Positions 1 to 7,906 of a stretch of DNA of 33,147 bases are shown piece by piece. The stretch spans positions 1-33,147 of the forward strand of contig JAAYAB010000232.1 of assembly GCA_012719595.1 (NCBI GenBank), given 5' to 3'. Both the position numbers and the translations under genes were made by a program. The notes below the pieces were generated by a model. The model saw only the letters and a list, made by a program, of their open reading frames with translations, searched no databases and was not told the DNA's origin. The stretch's first letter is position 1. Each line of letters opens with the position of its first letter. Origin of the DNA: Bacillota bacterium (GTDB taxonomy: Bacteria > Bacillota > DTU014).

Positions 1-743
1 GTCGGCGGAAGGGATCCAACGGAGTACACATAGCACTGGTCCTGCAGGTTCCTGCTGTAGAAAGCATCCCAGAACATGTTGAAGTTGTTGTATTCGGTCT
101 GCGAGACCAACCCTTTTTCAAGTGCCTCATCAACTCGGGAGCTGATAACCTCTTCGTACCGGCTGAAGGAAATCCGCCTGGGCAGGTGCTCAAAGACGCG
201 AATGGCTTTGTCCTGCAGTTCATAAGTGATCTGCACCCCGTTCGCCAGCCTGTTGATCGCGAACTGCATGTCCCTGATACTGTAATTGTAAGCGTTCATC
301 GAAGCGCGGACGCCGTTGTCATTGACGTAGTCGATCTCAAAGGGCGAAACGAATTTGCCGTATGACTCGCTGATGGACCCATCGGATCCGACCACTGCGG
401 CCCCGGCGGCCAAGGTTTCCCACACTGCTCCCGTTCCCTTGTCTACAATCCGGATGTTCGTCGTTTTTGTGTCCACATACATCTGCTTCGTCTCGTTTTC
501 ATAGACAAGAACCTCGCCGATGTTCTGATCAATGGGACCAACGGGCTCTTCCAAATAGCTCTTCTCGGTCTCCACTGCCTGGCCGGTCAGTGCAGACGGA
601 AGCAATCGCGTTGCTCCAAAAGCCGCTATGACGGCAACGACGACCAAGAGCACGGCTTTACGCCTGTTCATAGGCACCCAAGCCAGCGCTTCGTCTATCC
701 AACTCGATGCTTGTCTGGCGGCCGGACCCGGCTTTCCCCTCAT
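1..743 (-). CDS. DUF5696-type extracellular protein, N-terminal part (cut by window edge)
   Basis: An open frame starts at the ATG at 743 and runs without a stop to base 1, giving about 247 residues of a longer protein. It shares a 4-base ATGA overlap with the stop of the YIP1-like gene upstream, so it belongs to the same operon. The start has a basic N-terminus, then one hydrophobic segment near residues 30-45 (AVLLVVVAVIAAF), consistent with an uncleaved membrane anchor or signal. The rest is soluble and would lie outside the cell. The composition and the setting (sugar ABC permeases, binding protein, NHL protein, YIP1 protein) match the DUF5696 proteins of Paenibacillus-like carbohydrate loci. 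That assignment is from memory of the family and gene neighbourhood, not from a motif. The biochemical function is unknown. An alternative start is the ATG at codon 25, just before the hydrophobic segment. Confidence 0.7.
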   Translation of the reverse strand, partial: MRGKPGPAARQASSWIDEALAWVPMNRRKAVLLVVVAVIAAFGATRLLPSALTGQAVETEKSYLEEPVGPIDQNIGEVLVYENETKQMYVDTKTTNIRIVDKGTGAVWETLAAGAAVVGSDGSISESYGKFVSPFEIDYVNDNGVRASMNAYNYSIRDMQFAINRLANGVQITYELQDKAIRVFEHLPRRISFSRYEEVISSRVDEALEKGLVSQTEYNNFNMFWDAFYSRNLQDQCYVYSVGSLPP

Positions 744-1381
744 GACGACCATCCTTCAATTCTGACAATAGCCTCGGTTATGAACAGCTGGACAAAGGCG
801 ACGACCTCTTGGACCAGCGAATAGGCCAAGAGAGAAAGAAACAGGATGATCGAGACAGCAACGACTGTACACAGCAACGTGGCGACGTTTTTAAGAACGC
901 CGTATTCGTGAACGGTGATCAGTCCCCCGAACACCAAGAACGCAAACCACGCTGAACCTGACAAAACGATCAGACGGTGAATCGGCACCTCTTCGGTGGT
1001 GATGAACTGGCTGAAGATCACTGCAACCACCTGGCATAGGATGTAGGGGGCCAGAGCATACCCGACCACGATATAGATCTCCCGCATCGTCCCCTTCCCG
1101 TCGAACAGTGTTGTGGTCGAGTAGTTGCCGATGACGAATATGAGATAGGGAATCACGCTGTAGAACAAGATCAGGATGCTGTTCATGTTCTTCACGTTCA
1201 GCGTGTTTATGACGAAACCGTTGTACTGGGCTGAGACGACGGCCAGTATCCCGTTGACCAACAGGAACAGGGTTGCGATGGACGCGTCTCCCCTGTTTCG
1301 GAACTTGATTTCGTAGAAGCCGTCAAACGGGTTGAACATGACGTACCTTGTGTAGCTGAGCTTCTCCCAGAACTGCTTCAT
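740..1381 (-). CDS. YIP1-like multispanning membrane protein
   Basis: The 213-residue product has about five hydrophobic segments (roughly residues 35-55, 68-88, 102-125, 137-157 and 165-190), the usual layout of the bacterial YIP1/DUF1282 family. The motif YTRYVMFNPFDGFYEIKF precedes the first membrane segment, as in YIP1 proteins of Gram-positive sugar loci. The ATG at 1381 is preceded by AGGAGAACA and overlaps the stop of the NHL gene by ATGA, and its own stop overlaps the next start the same way, so the three genes look translationally coupled. No enzymatic motif is visible. A scaffold or accessory role for the neighbouring extracellular proteins or ABC permeases is an inference from context only. 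Confidence 0.8.
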   Translation of the reverse strand: MKQFWEKLSYTRYVMFNPFDGFYEIKFRNRGDASIATLFLLVNGILAVVSAQYNGFVINTLNVKNMNSILILFYSVIPYLIFVIGNYSTTTLFDGKGTMREIYIVVGYALAPYILCQVVAVIFSQFITTEEVPIHRLIVLSGSAWFAFLVFGGLITVHEYGVLKNVATLLCTVVAVSIILFLSLLAYSLVQEVVAFVQLFITEAIVRIEGWSS

Positions 1382-2880
1382 TGTTCTCCTGCCCTCTTGT
1401 GGTGTTTGTACTCAGCAAAGACAACAGCTCCAAACACTATCAACAGAGGCATTGCGAATAGGCCGAAGTTCTCGCTCAGCTTCTCGGAGCGATACTTCTT
1501 GTATGCCATTGAGTAGTACGAACGGTTATTCCCCAGTTTGAAGTACTTCAGGGCCTCTTCGTACCTGTCTTGCATGTAGAGCATTTTCCCATAGCCTACA
1601 TAGGCAATGTCGTAATTCGAGTTGTGCCTCAGGGCCTGCAGCCACTTCTCTCCCGCTTCATCCCAGTTGCCGACGTAGTATGCCTTGGTTGCATCAATCA
1701 CCAGACGGCCGAATTCCGTCGGCGTGTAGATCGCGACAGTCCCCTTTTTCTTGTCCGAAGCTATGATGTCGTCGCCCAGCCAGGATACGTCTCCTGGGCT
1801 GATGAACTCTCCCCTCGCCAGCCCGAGGTTGCCGATGACGAACAGCAGTTCGCCGTCGAAGTTGTACACGAATATCCGGCCCCTTCCCGAATCCAGGATC
1901 GCGTACATCCCGTAGTCGTTCACCGTCACGCTGATGATCTCCGATTCGTCTCCGGTCAGGAAGTCAGGCACGTCTCCGATCGGTGGCAGATAGCCCATTC
2001 TGCGGATGATGTTGTCACCGCTAGGGTTGAACCGGGCGACTTTGTCAATCGACCGCGCATCGGAGGTGGTCGCATAGATGAAACCGTTCTCATCTATGTC
2101 GACGCTGTTGAACGGCGGGGCAAAGGTCAGCGCCATCTTCTGGAGTTGTTCTTCAGAGGCCAGGCTCTTCCAGAAATACTCGATGGGGCTGAACCGAATC
2201 CGATTGGTTCCGAAGTAGTGAGAGAACGAGCCATCGGCGTTCAGCACGACGATGCCTTCGCTTCCGCCTTGCACAACCGCGTAGATGCGATAGGCATTGT
2301 CAACCACCAGCTTGGAGGGGATGAACTGTGTGCGGCCGACGAAGTTGCTCGGCTTCTTGATGATGTTCTTTGCGTAGTAGAAAGCGTTGCCGCGGGAATC
2401 GACTGTCTCGGAAAAGACCACGATCCGCGCCTCGCCGGTCTTCGCGTCTCTGTATCCCGAGTCTGCAATGTACAGATCGCCGTTCTCAGCCTCAAACGCT
2501 CCCTCAGGCAGCGTCAACCGCATTTGGTTTCCGTCTTCTGTCATGATGCGGTTTTGCTCGTTCTTGAGCAGAGTAATCCGCGATATGAAGTTGAACTCAT
2601 GATCCGTAACGATGACTTGGTTGCCGATTCGATCGACGATGTAGACCCGCTCTTTGCCGACATGGATGTCCGCCAGTTCCCCGAAGTTGTAGACACCCGG
2701 CATGGTGCCGACGTTGATCTCCCTCTTTAGGCGATAAGCGGGCGCGCTCGGAACAGTCTCAAGCCAGAGGTTGTAGTTGTAAGAGCGAGGAAGGTCCGCA
2801 CTCGCACCTGTTTCGCTGCTGACAAGAACCAGACCCAAGAGGAGGCACAGGCCGATTAGAGATCTCCGCTGCACTGACAT
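1378..2880 (-). CDS. Secreted NHL-repeat/TPR protein with C-terminal membrane anchor
   Basis: The 500-residue product begins with a signal peptide (RRSLIGLCLLLGLVLVSSETGASA, cleaved near residue 28). Residues about 60-385 form repeated blades of the NHL/six-bladed propeller type, with recurring hydrophobic-D-x-x-G-x-[IF]-Y units such as EDGNQMRLTLPEGAFEAENG and VDIDENGFIYATTS. Residues about 393-450 contain two TPR-like helices pairs (AYYVGNWDEAGEKWLQAL, YMQDRYEEALKYFKLG). A single membrane segment near residues 472-490 is followed by a short basic tail, so the propeller and TPR face outward. The ATG at 2880 follows a G-rich ribosome site. It sits 9 bases after the permease gene and overlaps the YIP1-like gene. 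It is probably a surface protein helping the sugar uptake system, but ligand and partner are unknown. Confidence 0.85.
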   Translation of the reverse strand: MSVQRRSLIGLCLLLGLVLVSSETGASADLPRSYNYNLWLETVPSAPAYRLKREINVGTMPGVYNFGELADIHVGKERVYIVDRIGNQVIVTDHEFNFISRITLLKNEQNRIMTEDGNQMRLTLPEGAFEAENGDLYIADSGYRDAKTGEARIVVFSETVDSRGNAFYYAKNIIKKPSNFVGRTQFIPSKLVVDNAYRIYAVVQGGSEGIVVLNADGSFSHYFGTNRIRFSPIEYFWKSLASEEQLQKMALTFAPPFNSVDIDENGFIYATTSDARSIDKVARFNPSGDNIIRRMGYLPPIGDVPDFLTGDESEIISVTVNDYGMYAILDSGRGRIFVYNFDGELLFVIGNLGLARGEFISPGDVSWLGDDIIASDKKKGTVAIYTPTEFGRLVIDATKAYYVGNWDEAGEKWLQALRHNSNYDIAYVGYGKMLYMQDRYEEALKYFKLGNNRSYYSMAYKKYRSEKLSENFGLFAMPLLIVFGAVVFAEYKHHKRAGEQ

Positions 2881-2889
2881 CTCCCCCCT

Positions 2890-3768
2890 TTACTCCTTGA
2901 TGCCGGATGTCGCCATAGTCTCCATGACATTGCTCTGAGAAATGACGAAGACTGTCAGCGGAACGATCAGCATGAACAGCGCAACTGCTGCGGCGACACC
3001 TGTCCGTGCGACTCCGCTGTCGACGATCTGCGACAGGGCGTAGCTCAACGGCTTCAGTTTCTCGCTGTAGATGTAAGTGCCGCCGGTGGTCCCCCACAGT
3101 CCTTGGAACTGGAGAATCACCAGCGTCAACCAGGCCGGCCTAGCCAACGGCATCATAATCGACCAATAGACTCTGAAGTCTCCGGCGCCGTCCATTCTCG
3201 CCGATTCGATCAATTCATTGGGGACCTGTCCCATGAAGTTCTGCATCAAGTACAGGCCAAGTGTAGTTCCAAATGTCGGCAGCAGGATCGCTCCGTAGCT
3301 GTCGAGCAGCCCCAGTCTCGATATGATGATATAGCTGGGTATTCCAGTCACCGCCGCGCTGAACATGAGCGAGTAGACGATCATTTTCGAAATGATCCCG
3401 GAGCCGGGGAAGCGGAACTTGGCCAGCGGGAACGCAGCCAGCGAACTGATGAACACACTTCCTGCTGTGCCTAAACAGGTGATGAACAACGTGTTGAACA
3501 CGTAGCGGGAAAGCGGAACCCACGAGTTGCTCATCAGACTGACCAAGTCTCTGAAGTTGCTCAAGGTAGGATTCCTGACAAACAGCCTTGGAGGGAAAAG
3601 CAGTATCTCGTTTAAGGGCTTGAACGCATTGTTGATGACAAACGCCATAGGCCAAGCGCTGAACGACCCTAGCAGCGCCAGGAACGAGAACAGTATGATG
3701 TCTCCGGCAAGAGAACGATTCAGCCGCGTCCCGTATCTGACTTCGAGTCTCTTCTCCTTGGCCATCAT
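2890..3768 (-). CDS. Carbohydrate ABC transporter permease (LplC/YtcP type)
   Basis: This is one half of the membrane channel of a CUT1-type sugar importer. The 292-residue protein has six predicted membrane segments, and the cytoplasmic EAA loop that docks the ATPase is visible near residues 190-215 (ELIESARMDGAGDFRVYWS...PLARPA). The N-terminal stretch with FVINNAFKPLNEILLFPP is characteristic of the MalG/LplC/YtcP subgroup. Its start ATG overlaps the stop of the partner permease by ATGA, and AAAGG lies 7 bases before it. A second ATG follows directly at 3765. With the partner permease and the large binding protein it makes an importer lacking only the ATPase. The substrate is likely an oligosaccharide, given the two beta-galactosidase-type genes upstream. 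Confidence 0.93.
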   Translation of the reverse strand: MMAKEKRLEVRYGTRLNRSLAGDIILFSFLALLGSFSAWPMAFVINNAFKPLNEILLFPPRLFVRNPTLSNFRDLVSLMSNSWVPLSRYVFNTLFITCLGTAGSVFISSLAAFPLAKFRFPGSGIISKMIVYSLMFSAAVTGIPSYIIISRLGLLDSYGAILLPTFGTTLGLYLMQNFMGQVPNELIESARMDGAGDFRVYWSIMMPLARPAWLTLVILQFQGLWGTTGGTYIYSEKLKPLSYALSQIVDSGVARTGVAAAVALFMLIVPLTVFVISQSNVMETMATSGIKE

Positions 3769-4712
3769 TGTCCTACCTTTCGAAGCAGCTGCTGAATGAC
3801 AAGATTCGCGAAGATCATCGAGAGAAACAGCAGAGTCGCAGTTGCCGAGGCGTAGCCCATCTCAAACCGTATCGTGCCGTAGTCGATCAGATGGGTCAGC
3901 ACTGTTCTTCCCGCATAGGCGACAGAGGGGAACCCGGCCAGCTGCATCGACACCTCGCCGACAGAGAACGACGAAGTGATCTGCATGACCGCGCCGAACA
4001 ACAACTGAGGTTTCATCGACGGCAGAGTGATGTACCACAGCTCCTGCCACCGGTTCCGCACCCCGTCAATGGCTCCCGCTTCGTACAGGGTACGATCGAC
4101 GTTTTGCAGCCCGGCAATAAACGCCAAGAAACTGACTCCCAGACTGAGCCATAGCTGCACGAGGATTATGATCCAGATGATGTACTGCGGGTCTTGCAGC
4201 CACAGAACCGGTTCCTGAAGGAATCCCCAATCGATCAGCTTGGAGTTTGCATATCCATACACATCTGAAGAGAAGATCAGCTTCCAAATCAAATAGGCAT
4301 TTCCAGAGATAGACGGCGCATAGAACACTACGGTCAGCAGCACGCGCAGCGGTCTGCTCAACTCGTTTATCAGCCAGGCGAGTATGAAACACAGCAGATA
4401 GCTCAAAGGCCCCGTTATGAAAGCGATCAGCAGCGTGTTTCTTATGGCTATTGCGAATACTTCATCATGGAGCAGGAGCTTCGCGTAGTTCTGATACCCT
4501 ATGAAGTCAGGCCGCTGCAGCATGTTGAAGTTCGTGAAGCTCAGAATGATCGAAGAGAGAGCCGGCAAGAACACGAACAAGAAGAATGAGATCATGAACG
4601 GAGCGATCATGACGTACTTTACCTTGTTGCGATTGATCTCGTTCCACAGGATGTGCAGCTTCTCTCGCAGGCGTGCTTCCGATGGCCGGTTCTGCTGCCC
4701 CTTGCTTGCCAT
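3765..4712 (-). CDS. Sugar ABC transporter permease (LplB/MalF type)
   Basis: This is the second membrane subunit of the CUT1-type importer, about 315 residues with six membrane segments. The EAA loop is visible (TLYEAGAIDGVRNRWQELWY...LPSMKP, near residues 215-240). The N-terminal NKVKYVMIAPFMISFFLFVFLPALSS is typical of LplB. I chose the ATG at 4712 because AAAGGGG lies 7 bases before it. A TTG at 4718 is in frame but sits only one base after that site. The gene begins 2 bases after the stop of the binding-protein gene and overlaps the next permease by 4 bases, so all three subunits should be made from one transcript in fixed order. Confidence 0.93.
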   Translation of the reverse strand: MASKGQQNRPSEARLREKLHILWNEINRNKVKYVMIAPFMISFFLFVFLPALSSIILSFTNFNMLQRPDFIGYQNYAKLLLHDEVFAIAIRNTLLIAFITGPLSYLLCFILAWLINELSRPLRVLLTVVFYAPSISGNAYLIWKLIFSSDVYGYANSKLIDWGFLQEPVLWLQDPQYIIWIIILVQLWLSLGVSFLAFIAGLQNVDRTLYEAGAIDGVRNRWQELWYITLPSMKPQLLFGAVMQITSSFSVGEVSMQLAGFPSVAYAGRTVLTHLIDYGTIRFEMGYASATATLLFLSMIFANLVIQQLLRKVGQ

Positions 4713-4714
4713 GC

Positions 4715-7615
4715 TCAATCCCCTTTCCTTGTGCGCGTGGACAGCCCGAACTCGAGGCGTTTGATCGTAAGCTCCTCGTTGATCACTTTGACGTTTTCAT
4801 ATAGGGCTTCACGGGGATTCTGTCCTTCGTTTATCACGGCACGCAGCGCGTAGTCGACGTGACGGCCTGTGATGTAGCCGCCAGGCACTTCCGGGATCGT
4901 GCGGAGGTTCCCAAACTGCTCACTCAGCTGATCGTAGCTCTTGGAGTCCCAGGGCAGTCTGGCAACCGCTTCGACGTTCGCAGTGCTGTAGCGGGCTGCG
5001 GCCCCCATAACCGCTTCCAGCCCCCGACCGTAGCTGACCTGGGCCTCCACACTTGTCCACCACTTCATAAACTCCCAGCTGGCTTCCTTGTTCCTGGCAT
5101 CTCTCAACATCATGCAGTTGCTCACCGTGGACACAGACTGGTTGTTGATCATTCCATCGGGTTGTTCGATTCCTGGCAAGACGCTGAAACCCCATAGGCC
5201 GCTGATCTCCGGAGCAAAAACAGACAGAGTGTTGTGTATCGTGTAGTCAGCAATTCCGATCGGCATCTCACCGGTTCTGAAGCGGTTCGGGAAGTTCGCC
5301 TCTACCGGCAACTTGTAGCTGGTAAAGAAGTCAGTCCACTTCTCGAACGCTTCCATTGCTTCGGGCGAGCTAAGACCGCTTTCGATGCCCAGATCATTGC
5401 CTTCGCCCAGGTACATCTCCCCTCCCATCTGATAGACGAGGGTGGCGTACATATGCAGGCTGTTGGGCACGTAGAACTCGTAATTGCTCATTTCAAGGTA
5501 CGGAATCATCTCGTACACGTCTTCCCATGTCCGAGGAACAGCGAGTCCCAGTTCGGTCAAGACGTCCTTTCTGTAGAATAGCATGAAGAAGTTCTGCGTT
5601 TCGGGCAGGCCGTACACCCCGCCCTGATACTTCACGACATCAAAGGCACATGGAACAAACCGACGCGCCACTTCATCGAAGTCGTCGAATTGCGACAGAT
5701 CGTAAGCAGCGCCTCGCATCGCGAAGTTGATGGTGGTATCGCCGCCCAAGCTCAGCGCGACATCAGGACCTTCGCCAGCCAGGGTCGCCGGCAGCACGAC
5801 GCCCTGGGGCACGAGCTTCAGATCTACATTGATGCCCGTAAACGGCGTGAAGGTGTTGTCGATCAGGTTGCGCAGTATCTGCACTTGATCGCGCCCGCTC
5901 TGAATCCACACCTCTATGGTCTCAGGACTGTCGGCGGAACCCGCCTCAAAGGCGTTGTAGTCGACAAAGAAGGTCGAGACGAATCGCAGAGCCGAGAAGT
6001 ACAGTCTCTCCAGGAAACCCGGCTTCACTTCAGGCAGTGTGCTCTTGGGTGAGGACAGGATGAAATAGTCGATCTCGAGCGGTTGCTCACTTGCCTGCAG
6101 AATCCAGGTGCTCATAGCCGAAATGTTGCCCTGCATCATTCGAATCTGGCGGATGACCTTCCTCGGATCGTTGACGAATTCTCTCAGTTGGACAGCCATT
6201 TGATTGAGGATTGCCGTTTGATCGCTTCTGTCGCCCGCGATCCGCTCGATCTCCCTGACGAGGCGCGCCAGCCGTTCGCTTTCACGCTCAAACGTCGGCA
6301 GCATATGTGGCAGTTTGCGCTCGAGTTGATAGTCTATGTACTTCTCCGGGGTCAACCCGGTGATCTGGGTGATCTGTCTATAGAGCTCATTGAGAACTGT
6401 TACGCTCTCTTTGACCTCTTGGATGATCGGACCCATCGGCCCCAAAGTCGATTGCAGCTCAATTGTGTTTATGCCCTGCTTTAGGTGTATCAAGTAGGGA
6501 CCGTTTTCATCGCCCACCGTATACATCTCGAAAGCTGTGTTGTACTTGAACTCCAAGGCATAGGCCTCTTCGAACGGCACTTCCCCGTTGACCCGCAGCC
6601 GCCTGGCAGAGAACGCTCCGCGCTTGGTGTTTTGCAGCACGCTGAGGCTCAATCGGTACAGGCCTTCTTCTTCCACCCGTACGTCCCAGCTGATCCAATC
6701 GCCTATAACCCGCCAGTTGTAGCCTCCTATCGTGTTCAGTCGGATGCTGTAAGGATGGCAAGGTTCCAGGCGAGAACTGCTGAAGTTGGCGACCGCGTGC
6801 AAGGTTGGAGAGGATTTCTTTATCGCTGCTGTGTGGTTGTCTTCGCCGTCAGTCCGCTCCGCTTGGAATTTGATATTCGGTCCATCGTAGGTGCGGTACT
6901 TGCGCTGTTTCTCGGCTATGTACTCCTCATAGCTAGGCACTCTGGGCGCTTGCTTGAACTCAATCTTCCTGATCTGGAGGGGTTCACGGACTGAGACAAG
7001 GGTCAGCTTGTGCGTGCCTTCCGACAGGTAGAACTCAAACGGACCGGGGACGTATTTCTGTGAGTCGCTGACGAAGGCCGTTTGCCACTCCGGCGCTTCA
7101 AGCTGATTGGGGCGTATTTCATTGTCGCGCTTCTTGGTGATCGGCCCTTCATCCACCCACGTGCGTGAAAACAGGATCTGGTGGGCACCATCAAACGGGA
7201 TTTCTCCGTCCAAACACACTTGCCGCTGGACCGACGAACTCTTCCCTTCGGGCGTCAGGTACTCGATTTCTAGGCTGTACAGGCCCGCTTTCTCCACCGA
7301 AAACGTCCAAGTGACCTCGCCTCGCTCGCCGGTAATGACGGTATCATCTTCGATGCCCGCATACATGTCATTGGAGACCTCGAACCTCAGCAGATCGATC
7401 GCGATGACCTCATCAGGCCGATCGGCACCCTTGTGCAGGTCGAGGTAATGCCGATACGGCAAAAGACCGACAGCGGTCATGTCGATCGACTCCTGCGCCA
7501 GCACGCAGGTTGGCCAAGACAACACAGACAGAAAGAAAGCGATGCTGAGTGACAACCACTGGAGGAGGCTTTTCCTTTTCAGTTCTCTGTGTAGCCGACT
7601 TGAGCTGCCAGGCAA
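4715..7615 (-). CDS. Giant sugar-binding protein: two sandwich-like modules fused to a family 1 extracellular solute-binding domain
   Basis: At 966 residues this is about twice the usual size of an ABC sugar-binding protein. A signal peptide or anchor lies at residues about 16-40 (LLQWLSLSIAFFLSVLSWPT, then VLAQE); no lipobox cysteine is obvious. Residues about 70-222 and 245-398 look like two similar beta-sandwich modules (each has a GLYSLEIEYL/GLYRLSLSVL strand, an R-x-x-x-[LV]-[ND]-GE-[IV]-PF loop and a late G-[TI]-[HN]-x-[LI] strand). Residues about 400-560 are helical. The binding domain starts near 566 (IEVWIQSGRDQVQILRNLID) and continues with PDVALSLGGDT and YGLPETQNFFMLFYRKDVL, typical of family 1 binding proteins. 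The TTG start follows AAAGGAGA by 9-10 bases; no in-frame ATG is better placed. It delivers the substrate to the two downstream permeases. Confidence 0.88.
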   Translation of the reverse strand: MPGSSSRLHRELKRKSLLQWLSLSIAFFLSVLSWPTCVLAQESIDMTAVGLLPYRHYLDLHKGADRPDEVIAIDLLRFEVSNDMYAGIEDDTVITGERGEVTWTFSVEKAGLYSLEIEYLTPEGKSSSVQRQVCLDGEIPFDGAHQILFSRTWVDEGPITKKRDNEIRPNQLEAPEWQTAFVSDSQKYVPGPFEFYLSEGTHKLTLVSVREPLQIRKIEFKQAPRVPSYEEYIAEKQRKYRTYDGPNIKFQAERTDGEDNHTAAIKKSSPTLHAVANFSSSRLEPCHPYSIRLNTIGGYNWRVIGDWISWDVRVEEEGLYRLSLSVLQNTKRGAFSARRLRVNGEVPFEEAYALEFKYNTAFEMYTVGDENGPYLIHLKQGINTIELQSTLGPMGPIIQEVKESVTVLNELYRQITQITGLTPEKYIDYQLERKLPHMLPTFERESERLARLVREIERIAGDRSDQTAILNQMAVQLREFVNDPRKVIRQIRMMQGNISAMSTWILQASEQPLEIDYFILSSPKSTLPEVKPGFLERLYFSALRFVSTFFVDYNAFEAGSADSPETIEVWIQSGRDQVQILRNLIDNTFTPFTGINVDLKLVPQGVVLPATLAGEGPDVALSLGGDTTINFAMRGAAYDLSQFDDFDEVARRFVPCAFDVVKYQGGVYGLPETQNFFMLFYRKDVLTELGLAVPRTWEDVYEMIPYLEMSNYEFYVPNSLHMYATLVYQMGGEMYLGEGNDLGIESGLSSPEAMEAFEKWTDFFTSYKLPVEANFPNRFRTGEMPIGIADYTIHNTLSVFAPEISGLWGFSVLPGIEQPDGMINNQSVSTVSNCMMLRDARNKEASWEFMKWWTSVEAQVSYGRGLEAVMGAAARYSTANVEAVARLPWDSKSYDQLSEQFGNLRTIPEVPGGYITGRHVDYALRAVINEGQNPREALYENVKVINEELTIKRLEFGLSTRTRKGD

Positions 7616-7660
7616 GCCTGTGCTTCTCCTTTCATCAAAAATGGAGAAACATCCACGATG

Positions 7661-7693
7661 TTAACGCCTTCTTGGTAACGTTATCAATCGCAT
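7661..7693 (-). CDS. Possible 10-residue leader peptide in the transporter 5' UTR
   Basis: A short frame MRLITLPRRR opens with an ATG at 7693, has AAGGAG 5 bases upstream (7699-7704), and ends with TAA at 7661, 45 bases before the binding-protein start. The coding bases overlap the downstream operator. The ribosome site is better than those of several real genes in the window, which is the only reason to list it. It may be a translated leader, or a chance frame in a purine-rich leader. No attenuator stem was found to go with it. Confidence 0.25.
   Translation of the reverse strand: MRLITLPRRR
7672..7687. promoter_or_regulatory. Downstream LacI/CcpA-type operator (O1)
   Basis: TTGGTAACGTTATCAA is a palindrome with one mismatched pair around a central CG. 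It matches the LacI-family layout and fits the catabolite-response consensus TGWNANCGNTNWCA with one mismatch. It lies about 70-85 bases downstream of the predicted transcription start of the transporter operon, where a bound repressor could act as a roadblock or loop partner. Confidence 0.75.
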
Positions 7694-7762
7694 CGTTTCT
7701 CCTTCATCGGCAAGAAGGTTATGTAGAACCTCCACCATCAGTCTGGGAGTGTTTGCCTCTAT

Positions 7763-7792
7763 ATTATAGACCGAACTGCTTAGCGATGTCAA
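7763..7792 (-). promoter_or_regulatory. Sigma-A promoter of the transporter operon
   Basis: On the minus strand TTGACA (7787-7792) and TATAAT (7763-7768) are both perfect consensus hexamers, separated by 18 bases. Transcription should start near 7755, leaving a leader of about 140 bases before the binding-protein gene. Such a strong core promoter needs repression, and operators sit on both sides of it. Confidence 0.85.
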
Positions 7793-7871
7793 AGCATTTA
7801 GAGCTGAATCGACAGGCCAGGCGACAGACGCTGTTCGAACCAACTGAGATACGCACAGCGCCAAGAACTGT

Positions 7872-7887
7872 TTGATAACGTTATCAA
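7872..7887. promoter_or_regulatory. Upstream LacI/CcpA-type operator (O2)
   Basis: TTGATAACGTTATCAA is a perfect 16-base palindrome and a full match to TGWNANCGNTNWCA. It lies 80 bases upstream of the -35 hexamer and 20 bases beyond the stop codon of the GH2 gene. Its centre is exactly 200 bases from the centre of the downstream operator. It could bind a local LacI-family repressor or CcpA; both recognise this shape. Confidence 0.8.
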
Positions 7888-7906
7888 TAGAACGATCGCT
7901 CCAGCA

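Noticed and set aside
1570-2730. A 386-codon open frame on the plus strand opposite the NHL-repeat gene
   Set aside because: Composition is Val/Arg/Asp/His-rich without domain features, the hallmark of an antisense shadow of the propeller gene.
7648-7662. Small inverted repeat AACATC-N3-GATGTT next to the downstream operator
   Set aside because: Six-base arms with a 3-base spacer are expected by chance at this length and no second copy was found.
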